Below the pieces are notes generated by a model, which saw only the letters and a list, made by a program, of their open reading frames with translations, ran no database searches and was not told where the DNA came from. Position numbers and translations under genes: made by a program. 64,000 nucleotides of DNA. Origin: Halopolyspora algeriensis. GTDB lineage: Bacteria; Actinomycetota; Actinomycetes; Mycobacteriales; Pseudonocardiaceae. Below are positions 7,988 to 16,659 of this stretch, piece after piece (the first letter of the stretch is position 1; each line of letters starts with the position of its first letter). The stretch covers positions 248,001 through 312,000 of the forward strand of contig NZ_QPJC01000004.1 in NCBI RefSeq assembly GCF_003337235.1. Reading direction: 5' to 3'.

Positions 7988-8460
7988 ATGTGTTCGGCTC
8001 CGGTCCGCACGGCTTCCCGGATGCGGTTGTAGGTGCCGCAGCGGCAGATGTTGCGGATCTCGTCCAGGTCCGCGTCACCGACCTCGTGTCCTTCCGCCCT
8101 GGCCTGGCGGACCTTGGCGACGGCGGCCATGATCTGACCCGGCTGGCAGTAGCCGCACTGCGCGACGTCGTGTTCGAGCCATGCCTCCTGCATCGGGTGC
8201 AGATCCTTGCCCACCGTGCCGGGCAACCCTTCGATCGTGGTGATCTCGTCGTCGGGCTCGATGTCGGCGACCCGCACCGAGCACGGGTTGAACGCCTTGC
8301 CGTTGATGTGGCACGTGCACGCCTTGCACACGTTGATGCCGCAGCCGTACTTCGGGCCGTAAACCTCGAGGATGTCGCGGATCACCCACAACAGCCGGAC
8401 GTCGTCCTCGACGTCCACGGTGACCTGCTTGCCGTTGAGCTTGAAAGTGTGTTCGGGCAC
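7984..8460 (-). CDS. [2Fe-2S] small subunit of xanthine dehydrogenase-family oxidoreductase (IorA-like)
   Basis: A 158-residue electron-transfer subunit. Residues about 1-75 are a plant-ferredoxin-like domain with Cys40, Cys45, Cys48 and Cys60. Residues about 85-150 are the helical domain with the second cluster, in CGYCQPGQ (102, 105) and CRCGTY (139, 141). It relays electrons from the molybdopterin subunit encoded just upstream in transcription order (8626-10965). No FAD subunit gene is nearby, as in isoquinoline 1-oxidoreductase and related two-subunit aldehyde oxidases. The start is a GTG behind the ribosome-binding-like GGAGATC. Confidence 0.95.
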   Translation of the reverse strand: MPEHTFKLNGKQVTVDVEDDVRLLWVIRDILEVYGPKYGCGINVCKACTCHINGKAFNPCSVRVADIEPDDEITTIEGLPGTVGKDLHPMQEAWLEHDVAQCGYCQPGQIMAAVAKVRQARAEGHEVGDADLDEIRNICRCGTYNRIREAVRTGAEHM

Positions 8461-8625
8461 GGGATCTCCTTGGATGGGTGCGTTTCACAAGAACCGGTAT
8501 CTTTTGCTTGTTACCAGCGCGAATCGAGGTGCCGTCCACTGCGGACACACCGGGTAAGCGGTGTTAGCCGCTTGCAGCTACGTAAGCAACCGGTACCGCC
8601 ATGCAAGCCGATCCGCACACTCTTC

Positions 8626-10965
8626 TCAGTAGGTGTGTTGCAGACCGTCGGTGGGCGACGGCGGCAACGGCGGCACGGTCGGCTTCGGGTCGAAGCTCAG
8701 CGTGCCGTGGTTGATGGGGAAGCTGGTCGGCATCGTGCCGGTGGCGCGGGCGTAGGCACACGCGACCGAAGCCATCGCCGACGGCACTCCGAGCTCACCT
8801 GCGCCACCCGGCTCACCCGTCGTCGGGGGCATGACGACGATCTGCACGTCGAACGGTGTGTTCCACTGCCGGGTGTAGAAGTAGTTGTCCCAACTGCCTT
8901 CCAGGAATACGCCGTCGCGCAGGTGCAGACTCGAGGTCAACGCCTGCGCGATGCCGTCCATGAGACCGCCCTGCATCTGCGCTTCCAACCCGCGCGGATT
9001 GACCGCGAAACCCGGGTCCACCGCGACCACCGCCTTGGTCACCCGGGGACCCGTCACCGCGTTGCGGATCTTGCGGTTGACCGTTTCCGGGCGGCAGTCG
9101 ATCTCCACGAGCGTGGCGATCGCACCCTTGTACTCCTTGTGCACGGTGATGCCCTGCGCGGTGTTCGCCGGCATCTCCCGACCCCACTCACCGACCTCGG
9201 CGACCTTGTCCAGCACCGCGAGCACCCGCTCGTCGTCGGCGAACTCCTTGCGGAACCGGTAGGGGTCTTTGCCCATCTTCGCCGCGATCCGATCGACGAT
9301 CAGTTCCTGCGCGGTGCGCACATCGGGGTTGACCAGGTTGCGATTACTGCCGCTGGGGAAGGTGTCGTACTCGTAGATCTCGTTGAGCAGCTGCGTGACG
9401 GCCCCGAACTTGTACGGCACGTTCACGGTCGTCGCAAAGATCGTGTTCGAATAGCCGAGCTCGTTGCCCTGACCCAGCGGAGGGATTTTTCCGGCCATCG
9501 ACGTGATGACCTCACCGAACCCCATGGTGTAGTCGGTGGCGACACTGGTGTGCCGCTGCTCGAACGTCAGCACGTTGTCGTCCAGCAGACTCGCCCTGAT
9601 CCGCGAGGTGCACATCGGATGGGTGCGACCCTGCCTGCACTCGTCGACGCGGTGCCACATCAGCTTGACTCGTTTGCCCATCTTCTGCGACGCCTCGGCG
9701 GCCTCGATCACGGGGTCGCTGAAAAAGCGCCGCCCGAACGCACCGCCTGCCTGCTCCACGTGCACCGTGACCGCGTTGACGGAAAGACCGAGCTGCTTGG
9801 CGAGAAGCTCCTGACACAGGATCGGAGACTGCAGTGGCGCCCACACCTCGGCACTGTCGGAGCGCACGTCGGCCACTGCGGTTTGCGGCTCGAGAGCGGC
9901 GTTGTTGCGGAAGTGGAAGGTGAACTCACCCTCGACCGTCTCGGCCAGCGGGTCCACATCGGGCACCGCCAGCGGAATCTCGGCCTTCCTGATGTCAGCC
10001 AGCACGTCCTCATCGGACATGTCGTCCACGGTGCCCGGCCCCCAGGACACGTCCAGCGCCCGGATGGCGCTGATGCACTGCCCGAACGTCCTGCCCCGCA
10101 CGGCCACACCGGTCGAGATCGCCACCACATCCGTGATGCCCGGCATCTGGCGCACCTCGGCCGCGTTGTTCACCGACCGGACGGTGCCCTTGATGGTCGG
10201 CGGGCGGCACACCATCGTGGGCAACGCACCCTCGACGTCGAGGTCCATGGCGTACTTCTTGCGCCCGGTCACCGCCTCGAGCGCGTCGATCCGGTTGCGC
10301 GGCGTCCCGATGACCGAGAACTCCGACTCCGGCTTCAGGTCGGTCTCGACCTGCTTGGTCTCCCGACCCGCCGCGGCCTGCGCCAGCTCACCGTAGCTCA
10401 GCTTCCTGCCATCGGGCGCCTGGATGAAGCCGAGGTGCGGAGTCAACCGGGTCACGGTCTCGTCGAGCTTCATCGCCGCCGCCTGCAGCAGCTGCCCCTT
10501 CGCGATCGCGGCGGCAACCCGGATCGGTGTGTACATCGAGATGGTGGTGTTGGATCCGCCGGTGAGCTGGTTCCACACCAACTCGGGTCGCGCGTCGGCG
10601 AGAGTCACGTTGATCTTCTCCAGCGGAAGATCCAGCTCCTCGGCGATCAGCATGGCCGCCATGGTGGTGATGCCCTGGCCGGATTCCGCGCGCGGCATGT
10701 CGAACGAGACCGTGCCATCGGGGTGCACGACCACCGCGATCAGGTTGGATGTCGGTGTCGCGGCCAGGGTCAGCAGATCGTTGAGGTCGTAGACCTCGGC
10801 CGGCTCCGGCGGCGACGGGACGGCGGCTTCCGCGGATTCCGCTCCCGCTCCCAGTTGCGCCGCAGCCACCAGGGTCGGGCCGGCAAGCAGATACCCGAGA
10901 AACCGGCGGCGTCCGATGTCCTGACCTGCGGATCCCTCGACGTGAGGTGAACGACGTTGTTCCAT
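8626..10965 (-). CDS. Molybdopterin large subunit of xanthine dehydrogenase-family oxidoreductase (IorB-like), Tat-exported
   Basis: A 779-residue catalytic subunit that would hydroxylate an aromatic heterocycle or oxidise an aldehyde outside the membrane. The N-terminus carries a Tat signal (RRRFLGY at 19-25, then a hydrophobic stretch and AEAA). Molybdopterin-binding strings include VEQAGGAFGRRFF and QGGLMDGIAQAL. The catalytic Glu is expected in GEPGGAGELGVPSAMA. Like IorB it has an extra N-terminal domain (FDMPRAESGQGITTMAAML). The small subunit gene follows after 165 bases. The ATG has a good AGAGGAC site. The maturation factor and acceptor are not encoded nearby. Substrate unknown. Confidence 0.93.
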   Translation of the reverse strand: MEQRRSPHVEGSAGQDIGRRRFLGYLLAGPTLVAAAQLGAGAESAEAAVPSPPEPAEVYDLNDLLTLAATPTSNLIAVVVHPDGTVSFDMPRAESGQGITTMAAMLIAEELDLPLEKINVTLADARPELVWNQLTGGSNTTISMYTPIRVAAAIAKGQLLQAAAMKLDETVTRLTPHLGFIQAPDGRKLSYGELAQAAAGRETKQVETDLKPESEFSVIGTPRNRIDALEAVTGRKKYAMDLDVEGALPTMVCRPPTIKGTVRSVNNAAEVRQMPGITDVVAISTGVAVRGRTFGQCISAIRALDVSWGPGTVDDMSDEDVLADIRKAEIPLAVPDVDPLAETVEGEFTFHFRNNAALEPQTAVADVRSDSAEVWAPLQSPILCQELLAKQLGLSVNAVTVHVEQAGGAFGRRFFSDPVIEAAEASQKMGKRVKLMWHRVDECRQGRTHPMCTSRIRASLLDDNVLTFEQRHTSVATDYTMGFGEVITSMAGKIPPLGQGNELGYSNTIFATTVNVPYKFGAVTQLLNEIYEYDTFPSGSNRNLVNPDVRTAQELIVDRIAAKMGKDPYRFRKEFADDERVLAVLDKVAEVGEWGREMPANTAQGITVHKEYKGAIATLVEIDCRPETVNRKIRNAVTGPRVTKAVVAVDPGFAVNPRGLEAQMQGGLMDGIAQALTSSLHLRDGVFLEGSWDNYFYTRQWNTPFDVQIVVMPPTTGEPGGAGELGVPSAMASVACAYARATGTMPTSFPINHGTLSFDPKPTVPPLPPSPTDGLQHTY

Positions 10966-11095
10966 GGTGAAGTCCTCTCGACGGGCCTGAACGTCGGATG
11001 GTCGTTCGAATGGCGATGAGCGCCCATCACTCCTCGAGATGTCGGTGGTGATGTGCCGCGGGGAGCGTGCGCACATGTGATAAGAAGCGTGGTTG

Positions 11096-11212
11096 TCAGC
11101 CCAGGAGCCGATCGCGCAAGATTCTCCCGAGGCACTTGCCGGTGCCGGCCTCGGGAATCGCGCCGACGAACCGAGCCTCGCCCGGCTTGGTGCTCACGAC
11201 GGCCTCAGTCAC
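11096..11212 (-). pseudogene. Relic of AMP-forming acyl-CoA synthetase, C-terminal tail
   Basis: On the minus strand a 38-codon stretch ends in TGA and reads FVGAIPEAGTGKCLGRILRD near its end. This is the terminal catalytic-lysine segment of an ANL-superfamily ligase (compare GSTGKILKKELR at the left end of the window). No matching N-terminal sequence exists to its right, so only the tail survives. It lies upstream of the molybdenum hydroxylase operon. Confidence 0.55.
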
Positions 11213-11673
11213 CTTCGTCCGAGCAGTTCGGTCCTGCACCCTCCACTGTGGCCGGAACGATTGTCATTGGACCGAAATGGCGCTCGGCATGGTGGAACGA
11301 GCGCGGCAGGGTGGGTGGGCGATCCTGCATCAGTGCGTGCATGTGCGCTCTCCGTCGTCGATCGATGATGCATCCGCCCCAGGCCGCTGGTGTGATGCGA
11401 TGCACACATGTTTAGCAGGGACAGCGGTGTGCGGACACTAGGTCGTGAGCCCACCATTACGCGGAATGCGTTGTGCACCGAGCACAGTGCTCCCGCTTGC
11501 CCGAGAGCCTCGTTGATCCGTGGACAAGGACTTCGACGCAGTCATAGCGAGCGAGCTGAACCTGCTCGACCCGGCGAGCCCCCCGCCCCAGCGCAGCGGC
11601 GACACCGGGCGCCGGTGGGAACACCGTCGTATCCTGCTTGCGGGGAGAGCCTCCTCCGTTCACGGAGATCACA
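11213..11673 (+). other. Stretch without a recognised gene
   Basis: Short open frames on both strands lack family features and codon bias. A TspO promoter is expected near the right end; a GGAG motif at about 11664 precedes the GTG of that gene. Nothing else is supported. Confidence 0.5.
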
Positions 11674-12171
11674 GTGACCAGGACCAGGATCATGTCCAGG
11701 CGCCGCAGCGCCGCGGGAGCCGGCGTCTTCGCCGGTCTCGTCATCGCGGCCGCCGCCGTCGGCTCGGTGGCGGTCGGCTCGGCGGGCCGCACATACTCCG
11801 CCCTGCAACTGCCGGCATGGGCCCCTCCCGCATGGCTGTTCGGCCCCGTCTGGTCGGTGCTGTATACGATGATCGCCGTGTCCGGATGGTTGCTGTGGCG
11901 CAACGCCGGCGGCATCGCCCCCGCCCGACTCGCGCTCGGTTTCTACGCCGGTCAACTCGTGCTCAACGCCGCCTGGACACCGCTGTTCTTCGGCGCGCGC
12001 CGCTACGGCCTGGCCCTGATCGAGATCCTGCTGCTCGTGGTGGTGTTGATCGTCACGGTCGTGCTGTTCGCGCGCCGGCATCGCATCGCAGCCGGGTTGC
12101 TGCTGCCCTACCTGGGGTGGACGATCTTCGCAGCCTGTTTGAACGCCGCGATCTGGATGCTCAACCGCTGA
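11674..12171 (+). CDS. TspO/MBR-family membrane protein
   Basis: A 165-residue integral membrane protein with five predicted helices, the usual size for TspO, which binds porphyrins and related ligands. The hallmark loop is present: LPAWAPPAWLFGPVWSVLYT, followed by the helix IAVSGWLLW. NAAWTPLFFGARRYGLALIE matches helix 3, with the conserved W-x-P-x-F-F. The basic N-terminus (SRRRS) should lie in the cytoplasm. A GGAG site supports the GTG start; an ATG at 11692 is also possible. It stands alone between divergent and convergent neighbours. Confidence 0.92.
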   Translation: MTRTRIMSRRRSAAGAGVFAGLVIAAAAVGSVAVGSAGRTYSALQLPAWAPPAWLFGPVWSVLYTMIAVSGWLLWRNAGGIAPARLALGFYAGQLVLNAAWTPLFFGARRYGLALIEILLLVVVLIVTVVLFARRHRIAAGLLLPYLGWTIFAACLNAAIWMLNR

Positions 12172-12187
12172 AGCCACAGTTCCCCAG

Positions 12188-12212
12188 GAGCCGGCACTGT
12201 CGGCTCGTTTTC
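12188..12212 (+). terminator. Candidate terminator after the TspO gene
   Basis: A 6-bp stem GAGCCG/CGGCTC with a 7-base loop, followed by GTTTTCC, 16 bases after the TspO stop and between convergent genes. Confidence 0.5.
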
Positions 12213-12379
12213 CGCGCTGCCACGGAATCGGGAGGCAACTCGTGGTTGCGCTGTCTGAATGGCTTGCGGCGATGAGCTTCACGCATGCTCAGTCGAAGGT
12301 CAATGCACAGAAAGCCCTCACAGCTCGGTGCCGAGCATATCCGGAAGGACTCCTCCTCACTGAAACGCACCGAACTGGG

Positions 12380-13027
12380 CTATGCCCGGCCGCCGGCGCC
12401 CCAGAAGAACGGTCCCGCCGTGGGGGACACGGTGATGTCCCAACCGAGGTGGGCAAGGCGGGCCTCGAGTTCATGCGTCGAGTGAGGCACCTTGACCGCC
12501 CGATGCGCCGTGCCGTCACGCAACCGCCGGCGAATGGTCGACGACTCCGCACCTTCGACGAGTTCCTCGGATGTGCGGTAGGCATCGTCGGCGAAGAACA
12601 CCCGACCTTCAGGCGCCAGGCAGTCATCGACGAGCGCCCAGAAGTCGGCGAAGCGCTCAAGCGGGACATGCGAGAGCCAGAAGCCGAAGAAGACGACGTC
12701 ATACCGGCGGTCCGGCCGCCACGCGAACAGATCGGCGAGGAGGAACCGAACGCGGTCATCGCCGACCCGCTCCCGGGCGATGCGCAGCATTTCCGGAGCG
12801 GCGTCGACGGCGGTCACCGTCGCCGCGTGATGCAGCAGCCGGCGCGTCCACGTTGCCGGGCCGCACGCGAGCTCGAGTACATCGCCGGTAGGCCGGAAGA
12901 CCTCCAGGGCCTCCTCGATCTCCGAGCTGCCCGGTAGGTCGAGCATGCCTTGGAGATACTCCGGCGCACTGGCGCGGTAGTACGCGATCTGCTCGGCCAA
13001 AAGCGGCCCGAATCCGTCATCGCCCAT
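12380..13027 (-). CDS. SAM-dependent methyltransferase
   Basis: A 215-residue class I methyltransferase. After an N-terminal helical lid (AEQIAYYRASAPEYLQGML) come motif I VLELACGPATWTRRLL, the acidic VTAVDAAPEML, FLLADLFAWRPDRRYDVVFF and the post-motif GRVFFADDAYR. The pattern suits small-molecule C-, N- or O-methylation, substrate unknown. The ATG at 13027 matches family starts; upstream in-frame sequence to 13288 is not homologous. It converges with the TspO gene. Confidence 0.88.
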   Translation of the reverse strand: MGDDGFGPLLAEQIAYYRASAPEYLQGMLDLPGSSEIEEALEVFRPTGDVLELACGPATWTRRLLHHAATVTAVDAAPEMLRIARERVGDDRVRFLLADLFAWRPDRRYDVVFFGFWLSHVPLERFADFWALVDDCLAPEGRVFFADDAYRTSEELVEGAESSTIRRRLRDGTAHRAVKVPHSTHELEARLAHLGWDITVSPTAGPFFWGAGGRA

Positions 13028-13430
13028 CGCGACACAGTAGCCCAGGACAGGATTGGGGAACATCCATATCGGATCGCGCGCTAAGCGTTGATCCTGAGTG
13101 GACGCCGCGCGAGGAATGCACAATCGCTCTCGGTCAGCAGGCTGTAGCCGAGTGCGTTGCTCGACCTGTCGGCACGGCACAGGAAATCGGTCGAATCCTG
13201 ACAGCTGTGCACACCGCAGACCGGAACCCACCGGCGAGGTTTCTGTGCACGAGTCGATCGGTCTCGCCAGAGCTACGCGGTGAGGCATCGATCACCTGGG
13301 ACACTCTGCGAGTGAACGAGTTTCCGGAACAGTGACGCAACACGATCCACGACTGGGCAAGCCCTGTGGAGGCTCAGTACCTGGCCGAGATCCGTCACCG
13401 GCACGCTCGACCACGGACAGGTTCCGAGGT
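13028..13430 (-). other. Stretch without a recognised gene
   Basis: Open minus-strand frames continue from both neighbours but show no family motif. Nothing beyond likely promoter DNA for the methyltransferase gene is supported. Confidence 0.45.
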
Positions 13431-14210
13431 TCAACCCGCGATGCGGTAGTGGTACCGGAACACCTCGCCGAAACCCGCCCCTTCGTACAGCCGGAGTGCC
13501 GGAATGTTGTCGCACTCCACCTGGAGATACAGCCGGTCGGCGTCGTGTGCAGCCGCCCATTCCGCCAGCGCAGCGAGCGCGCTACGGCCGGCGCGCTGTC
13601 CCCTCGCGTGCGGCAGCGTGGCCATGCCGAACACGCCCGCCCAGCCCTCGTCGGCGACCGCGCGGCCCACCGCGACGACATCGCCGCCGAGCATCGCGCC
13701 GACGTAGGCACTCGGCTGCTGGACACGATCGAGCATGTTCCACTCGGTGCGGCGGTCGCCGTCGGCATGCCCGTGCACCGCGTTCCAGACCTCGAACCAC
13801 GCGCGTGTCGGTTCCTCGTCCAGCCGCACCCGCAGCGAGTCCCTCGGCGCCTGTTCCAGCACCTGCGTGGTCGCGGCCACCTGCATCGACATCGGGCTTT
13901 CCCGGCGGTAACCACGTTCGGCCAAGTGCGTGTCGAGGGATTCGGGGCAGGCTCGCGGGCTGATCTGAAACCGCGCGGCCGTGCCGTGCCCGGCGTAGAA
14001 CCTCTCCGCACCGACGACCCTGCGTGCCAGTTCCTCCGGCTCGGCGTCCACGTGTGGCAGCACCGTTCCCGCCCACCAAGCGCAACTGGTGGAATGGCGC
14101 AGCCACCATCCACCCACATGCTCGACGTGCTCCGCCGGAAGCGCCCTGGCCGCTTTCTCCTGCAGTTCCCACACCATTTCCGGACTGCCCGCACCGGACG
14201 ATGCCGACAT
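13431..14210 (-). CDS. GNAT-family N-acetyltransferase, two-domain
   Basis: A protein of about 259 residues. The N-terminal half (AARALPAEHVEHVGGWWLRH) resembles the degenerate GNAT-like domain of tandem acetyltransferases. The C-terminal half has the active fold, with motif A FGMATLPHARGQRAGRSALA, whose R-G-Q-R-A-G loop binds CoA, and motif B YLQVECDNIPALRLYEGAGF. The substrate is unknown. MSASSGAGSP was chosen as the start; an in-frame upstream start would add 10 residues. It lies 78 bases from the broken phosphotransferase on the same strand. Confidence 0.87.
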   Translation of the reverse strand: MSASSGAGSPEMVWELQEKAARALPAEHVEHVGGWWLRHSTSCAWWAGTVLPHVDAEPEELARRVVGAERFYAGHGTAARFQISPRACPESLDTHLAERGYRRESPMSMQVAATTQVLEQAPRDSLRVRLDEEPTRAWFEVWNAVHGHADGDRRTEWNMLDRVQQPSAYVGAMLGGDVVAVGRAVADEGWAGVFGMATLPHARGQRAGRSALAALAEWAAAHDADRLYLQVECDNIPALRLYEGAGFGEVFRYHYRIAG

Positions 14211-14288
14211 GCACGCCTCCACCCGAAGGTCCCGGCCCATCGAGGACCACCATTGTTCAGAAAGCTGCTGTCGCGTCCGACCCCGGAC

Positions 14289-15189
14289 TCAGACTGTCGA
14301 CGTGTCCGCCGTGATCCGTTCCAGGGTGCGGCGGCCCATGCGGCTCATCGCCGGGTTGCTGTCCACGTAGTACCAGACCGCCCCCATCGCCTGCTCGAAC
14401 GCCCACGCCTTGCCGCGTTCCCACTCGAGCTCGTCGCAGTCGAGTTCGTCGCGAAGCATCCGCCGCGGGCCGGCTTCGAGCAGGTGCCAGGCGCCCACGA
14501 GATCCAACGCAGGGTCAGCAGGCCCCAGGCCACCGACGTCGATGACTCCGGCCAGGCGTCCGTCGGTGACGAGCACGTTGCCGGGAATCAGATCACCGTG
14601 GGTCATCGCGTCGCCCGCCGCATCGCGCGGGAGCTCCCGCAAGGCTTCCCACATCCTGCGAAGTCGCGGAACGTCCAAGAGCCGCTCGCTGCGCTGGAAG
14701 CACGTCTCCATCCACGCGTCGTGGGAACGCAGGTCACCTCCCCGACCGTTGCCGCCGAACGTCCGGCCACCCGTGTCGATGGCGCGCACGCCACGAATGA
14801 ACTCGGCCAGGTCGAGCGCGAACGCGACAGACTCGCCGGGGTCTTCGTCGGTGGCCACGGCCCCGGGCAGCCAGGTCTGCACCGACCACGGCAGCGGATA
14901 GTCTCCCCCCGGGGTCGCCCAGCGCGACCGGTTCGGGTGTGGGAAACCGGGTGCGCCCCAGCAGCTCGCGAGATGCTCGCGCCTCGGACTCCATCGATCG
15001 CCGCGTCGCCTCGCCATCCGCAGGTTCGAGCGGAAACCGGGCCACGAGCTCGTCGCCGATGCGAAAGAGCGCGTTGACCGTGCCCTGCGATGCGACAGGC
15101 CCGACAGGCAGGTCGCGCCATTCGGAGAACTGCCGATCCACCAGTTCGCGCACCGTCTCCACCGACACGGTCAGTTGGTTGGCGTGCAT
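14289..15189 (-). pseudogene. Aminoglycoside phosphotransferase-family protein, frameshifted
   Basis: Two minus-strand frames together make one APH/ChoK-like kinase. The first covers residues about 1-93 (ETVRELVDRQFSEWRDLPVG, TVNALFRIGDELVARFPLEP). The second continues from GDYPLPWSVQTWLPG to MTHGDLIPGNVLVTDGRLAG (the catalytic H-G-D-x-x-x-x-N) and VIDVGGLGPADPALDLV (the metal-binding Asp). The break is at about 14904-14914, in a C6-G4 run as read on the plus strand; removing one base there restores the frame. This is either a true loss or a homopolymer sequencing error. If intact it would phosphorylate a small hydroxyl compound, not necessarily an antibiotic. Confidence 0.85.
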
Positions 15190-15331
15190 GTCCACAGCCG
15201 CCGAGCATCGTGCGACCCGGTCTTGGTCCGCAACCTGTTTTCCGGCGCGTCACATACCGGGCGGACGGATCCGAACGGGCACGGGTCATGACGTACGCAA
15301 TCCCGATCACGGCCGGACACGATCCGGTCGG

Positions 15332-15448
15332 ATGAAACAGCACGGCCACAGCTCCATCGGCGTGACCATGAGCATCCACGCCCACGTGCCGGGTGACACC
15401 AAGCGGGAGATGTCCACCCGCATGAACCAGTTCCTGGGCGGCGACTGA
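15332..15448 (+). pseudogene. Integrase 3'-end relic 1
   Basis: The last 38 codons of a tyrosine recombinase, matching the end of the intact integrase at 30893-32056: HSSIGVTMSIHAHV, then DTKREMSTRMNQFLGGD. The catalytic Tyr of the intact copy (NIYAHV) is His here. Everything upstream of the GHSSIG block is lost. The downstream DNA keeps the double GATGTCA-like boxes, a terminator hairpin and a decayed att site in the same order as in the live element. Confidence 0.88.
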
Positions 15449-15469
15449 TGTCAACCGTGGACGTCGAAG

Positions 15470-15502
15470 GGGGCCGCCGGTGAAGCACCGACGGCCCCTT
15501 TT
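15470..15502 (+). terminator. Integrase terminator, relic copy
   Basis: A stem GGGGCCG/CGGCCCC followed by TTTT, the counterpart of the hairpin at 32077-32109 behind the intact integrase. Confidence 0.7.
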
Positions 15503-15504
15503 GT

Positions 15505-15548
15505 CCGGTCGGGACAGCGGGATGTGCACCCACGCCCCCTGCCTCCAG
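15505..15548. repeat. Decayed att site (tRNA-Pro 3'-half relic)
   Basis: Aligns with 32113-32157 from GGTCGGGAC to CTCCAG with several substitutions and about two missing bases. It lies after relic integrase 1 and its terminator, in the position att occupies in the live element. It marks an older insertion at the same tRNA gene. Confidence 0.75.
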
Positions 15549-15707
15549 TAGTGATCGGTTGGCTTTTTCGCAGCTCACGCGGGGCGCTAACCGAGTGGGC
15601 CACGTTGCTCGACCACTGGTTTGTTCGGGCTCGCGTCGGCCAGTGAGATGGTCCAGGCGGCGGAGCGTGCCGCGAATCCCCTGCCCGCACAGAGGAGGTA
15701 CATCACG

Positions 15708-16412
15708 ATGGTCGACCGCGACGCTGTGGTACTCGACGACCCGGTCGGTGAGTCGCTCTGCGGGCACCATGCGCACCTGGCCCGTCGGCTTGGCCGGGCG
15801 GCCACTTACCTGCCGGAAGTCGCTACCTTCTGCGCAGTATCCACCGATCCGGGCCCGGCGGAGTGGGCAGACCTGGCTCGCTTGCTTGGTCGCGGTGAAC
15901 TCGCCGACATGTTCAGCTGCCCGGCGACTCCCCCGGCAGACTGGGAACCGGTCTTCTCCCTCGAAGGTCTCCAAATGATCTGCCCTGTCGACAGCCAACC
16001 CGATCCCACCGCTGTCGAGCGCGACCCGGCTGTGGTCGAGCTGGGTGTCGGCGACGTTCCGGAGATGCTCGGCCTCATTGCGCGGACCAGCCCAGGGCCG
16101 TTCTGGTCCCGCACGCACGAACTTGGCACGTATCTGGGCATCCGCGAGAACGGCACTTTGGTCGCAATGGCGGGCGAGCGGCTCCGTCCACCCGGCTGGG
16201 CTGAGATCAGCGCCGTCTGCACCGTTCCCGAGGCGCGCGGGCGAGGCCACGCCGCCCGTCTGGTGCGTGCACTGATCGCACGTATCAAGTCTCGGAACGA
16301 GCGGCCGTTCCTGCACGTGGCCGAATCCAACACCGACGCCATCGCACTCTACGAACGACTCGGTTTCGTGACCCGCAAACCAGTGACCTTTCGCGGGTTC
16401 CGGACACCGTGA
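15708..16412 (+). CDS. GNAT N-acetyltransferase (FR47-like)
   Basis: A 234-residue protein with an N-terminal domain of about 130 residues and a C-terminal FR47-type GNAT domain. Motif A is ISAVCTVPEARGRGHAARLV (the R-G-R-G-H-A CoA loop) and motif B is HVAESNTDAIALYERLGFVT. A strong AGAGGAGG site at 15691-15698 fixes the ATG. It sits between two integrase 3'-end relics 1.06 kb apart, so it may be cargo left from a collapsed element. Substrate unknown. Confidence 0.9.
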   Translation: MVDRDAVVLDDPVGESLCGHHAHLARRLGRAATYLPEVATFCAVSTDPGPAEWADLARLLGRGELADMFSCPATPPADWEPVFSLEGLQMICPVDSQPDPTAVERDPAVVELGVGDVPEMLGLIARTSPGPFWSRTHELGTYLGIRENGTLVAMAGERLRPPGWAEISAVCTVPEARGRGHAARLVRALIARIKSRNERPFLHVAESNTDAIALYERLGFVTRKPVTFRGFRTP

Positions 16413-16506
16413 TGCCCCTCGGATCCTGGCAGACCACCTGCCCGAGTGGACCTGGTGTTCTGCGAAACCAACCCGAGCCGCAAGGGAGCTGGTTTTCGCA
16501 GAACGT

Positions 16507-16580
16507 CCATGCCCACGTGCCGGATGACACCAAGCGGGAGATGTCCTCCCGCACGAACCAGTTCCTGGGAGGCGACTGAT
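16507..16580 (+). pseudogene. Integrase 3'-end relic 2
   Basis: The last 24 codons of the same integrase: VHAHVPDDTKREMSSRTNQF and the end. As in relic 1 the catalytic Tyr is His and the following Leu is Pro, so the two relics share an ancestor that was already inactive. Homology continues about 30 bases past the stop through the GATGTC boxes and into the first half of the terminator, then breaks. Confidence 0.85.
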
Positions 16581-16659
16581 GTCAACCGTGGATGTCGAAG
16601 GGGGCCGCCGATGAACAGCTGCGTGCCGTGGGACAGTGCCACCGCTGCCTGATTCGGCG

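Noticed and set aside
7978-10950. 990-codon open frame opposite the molybdenum hydroxylase genes
   Set aside because: Antisense shadow of two well-supported genes; no domain, and Arg/His/Val-rich composition typical of reverse GC-rich frames.
14289-15189. Aminoglycoside-resistance gene
   Set aside because: The kinase fold is shared with many non-antibiotic kinases, and the gene is frameshifted; resistance cannot be claimed.
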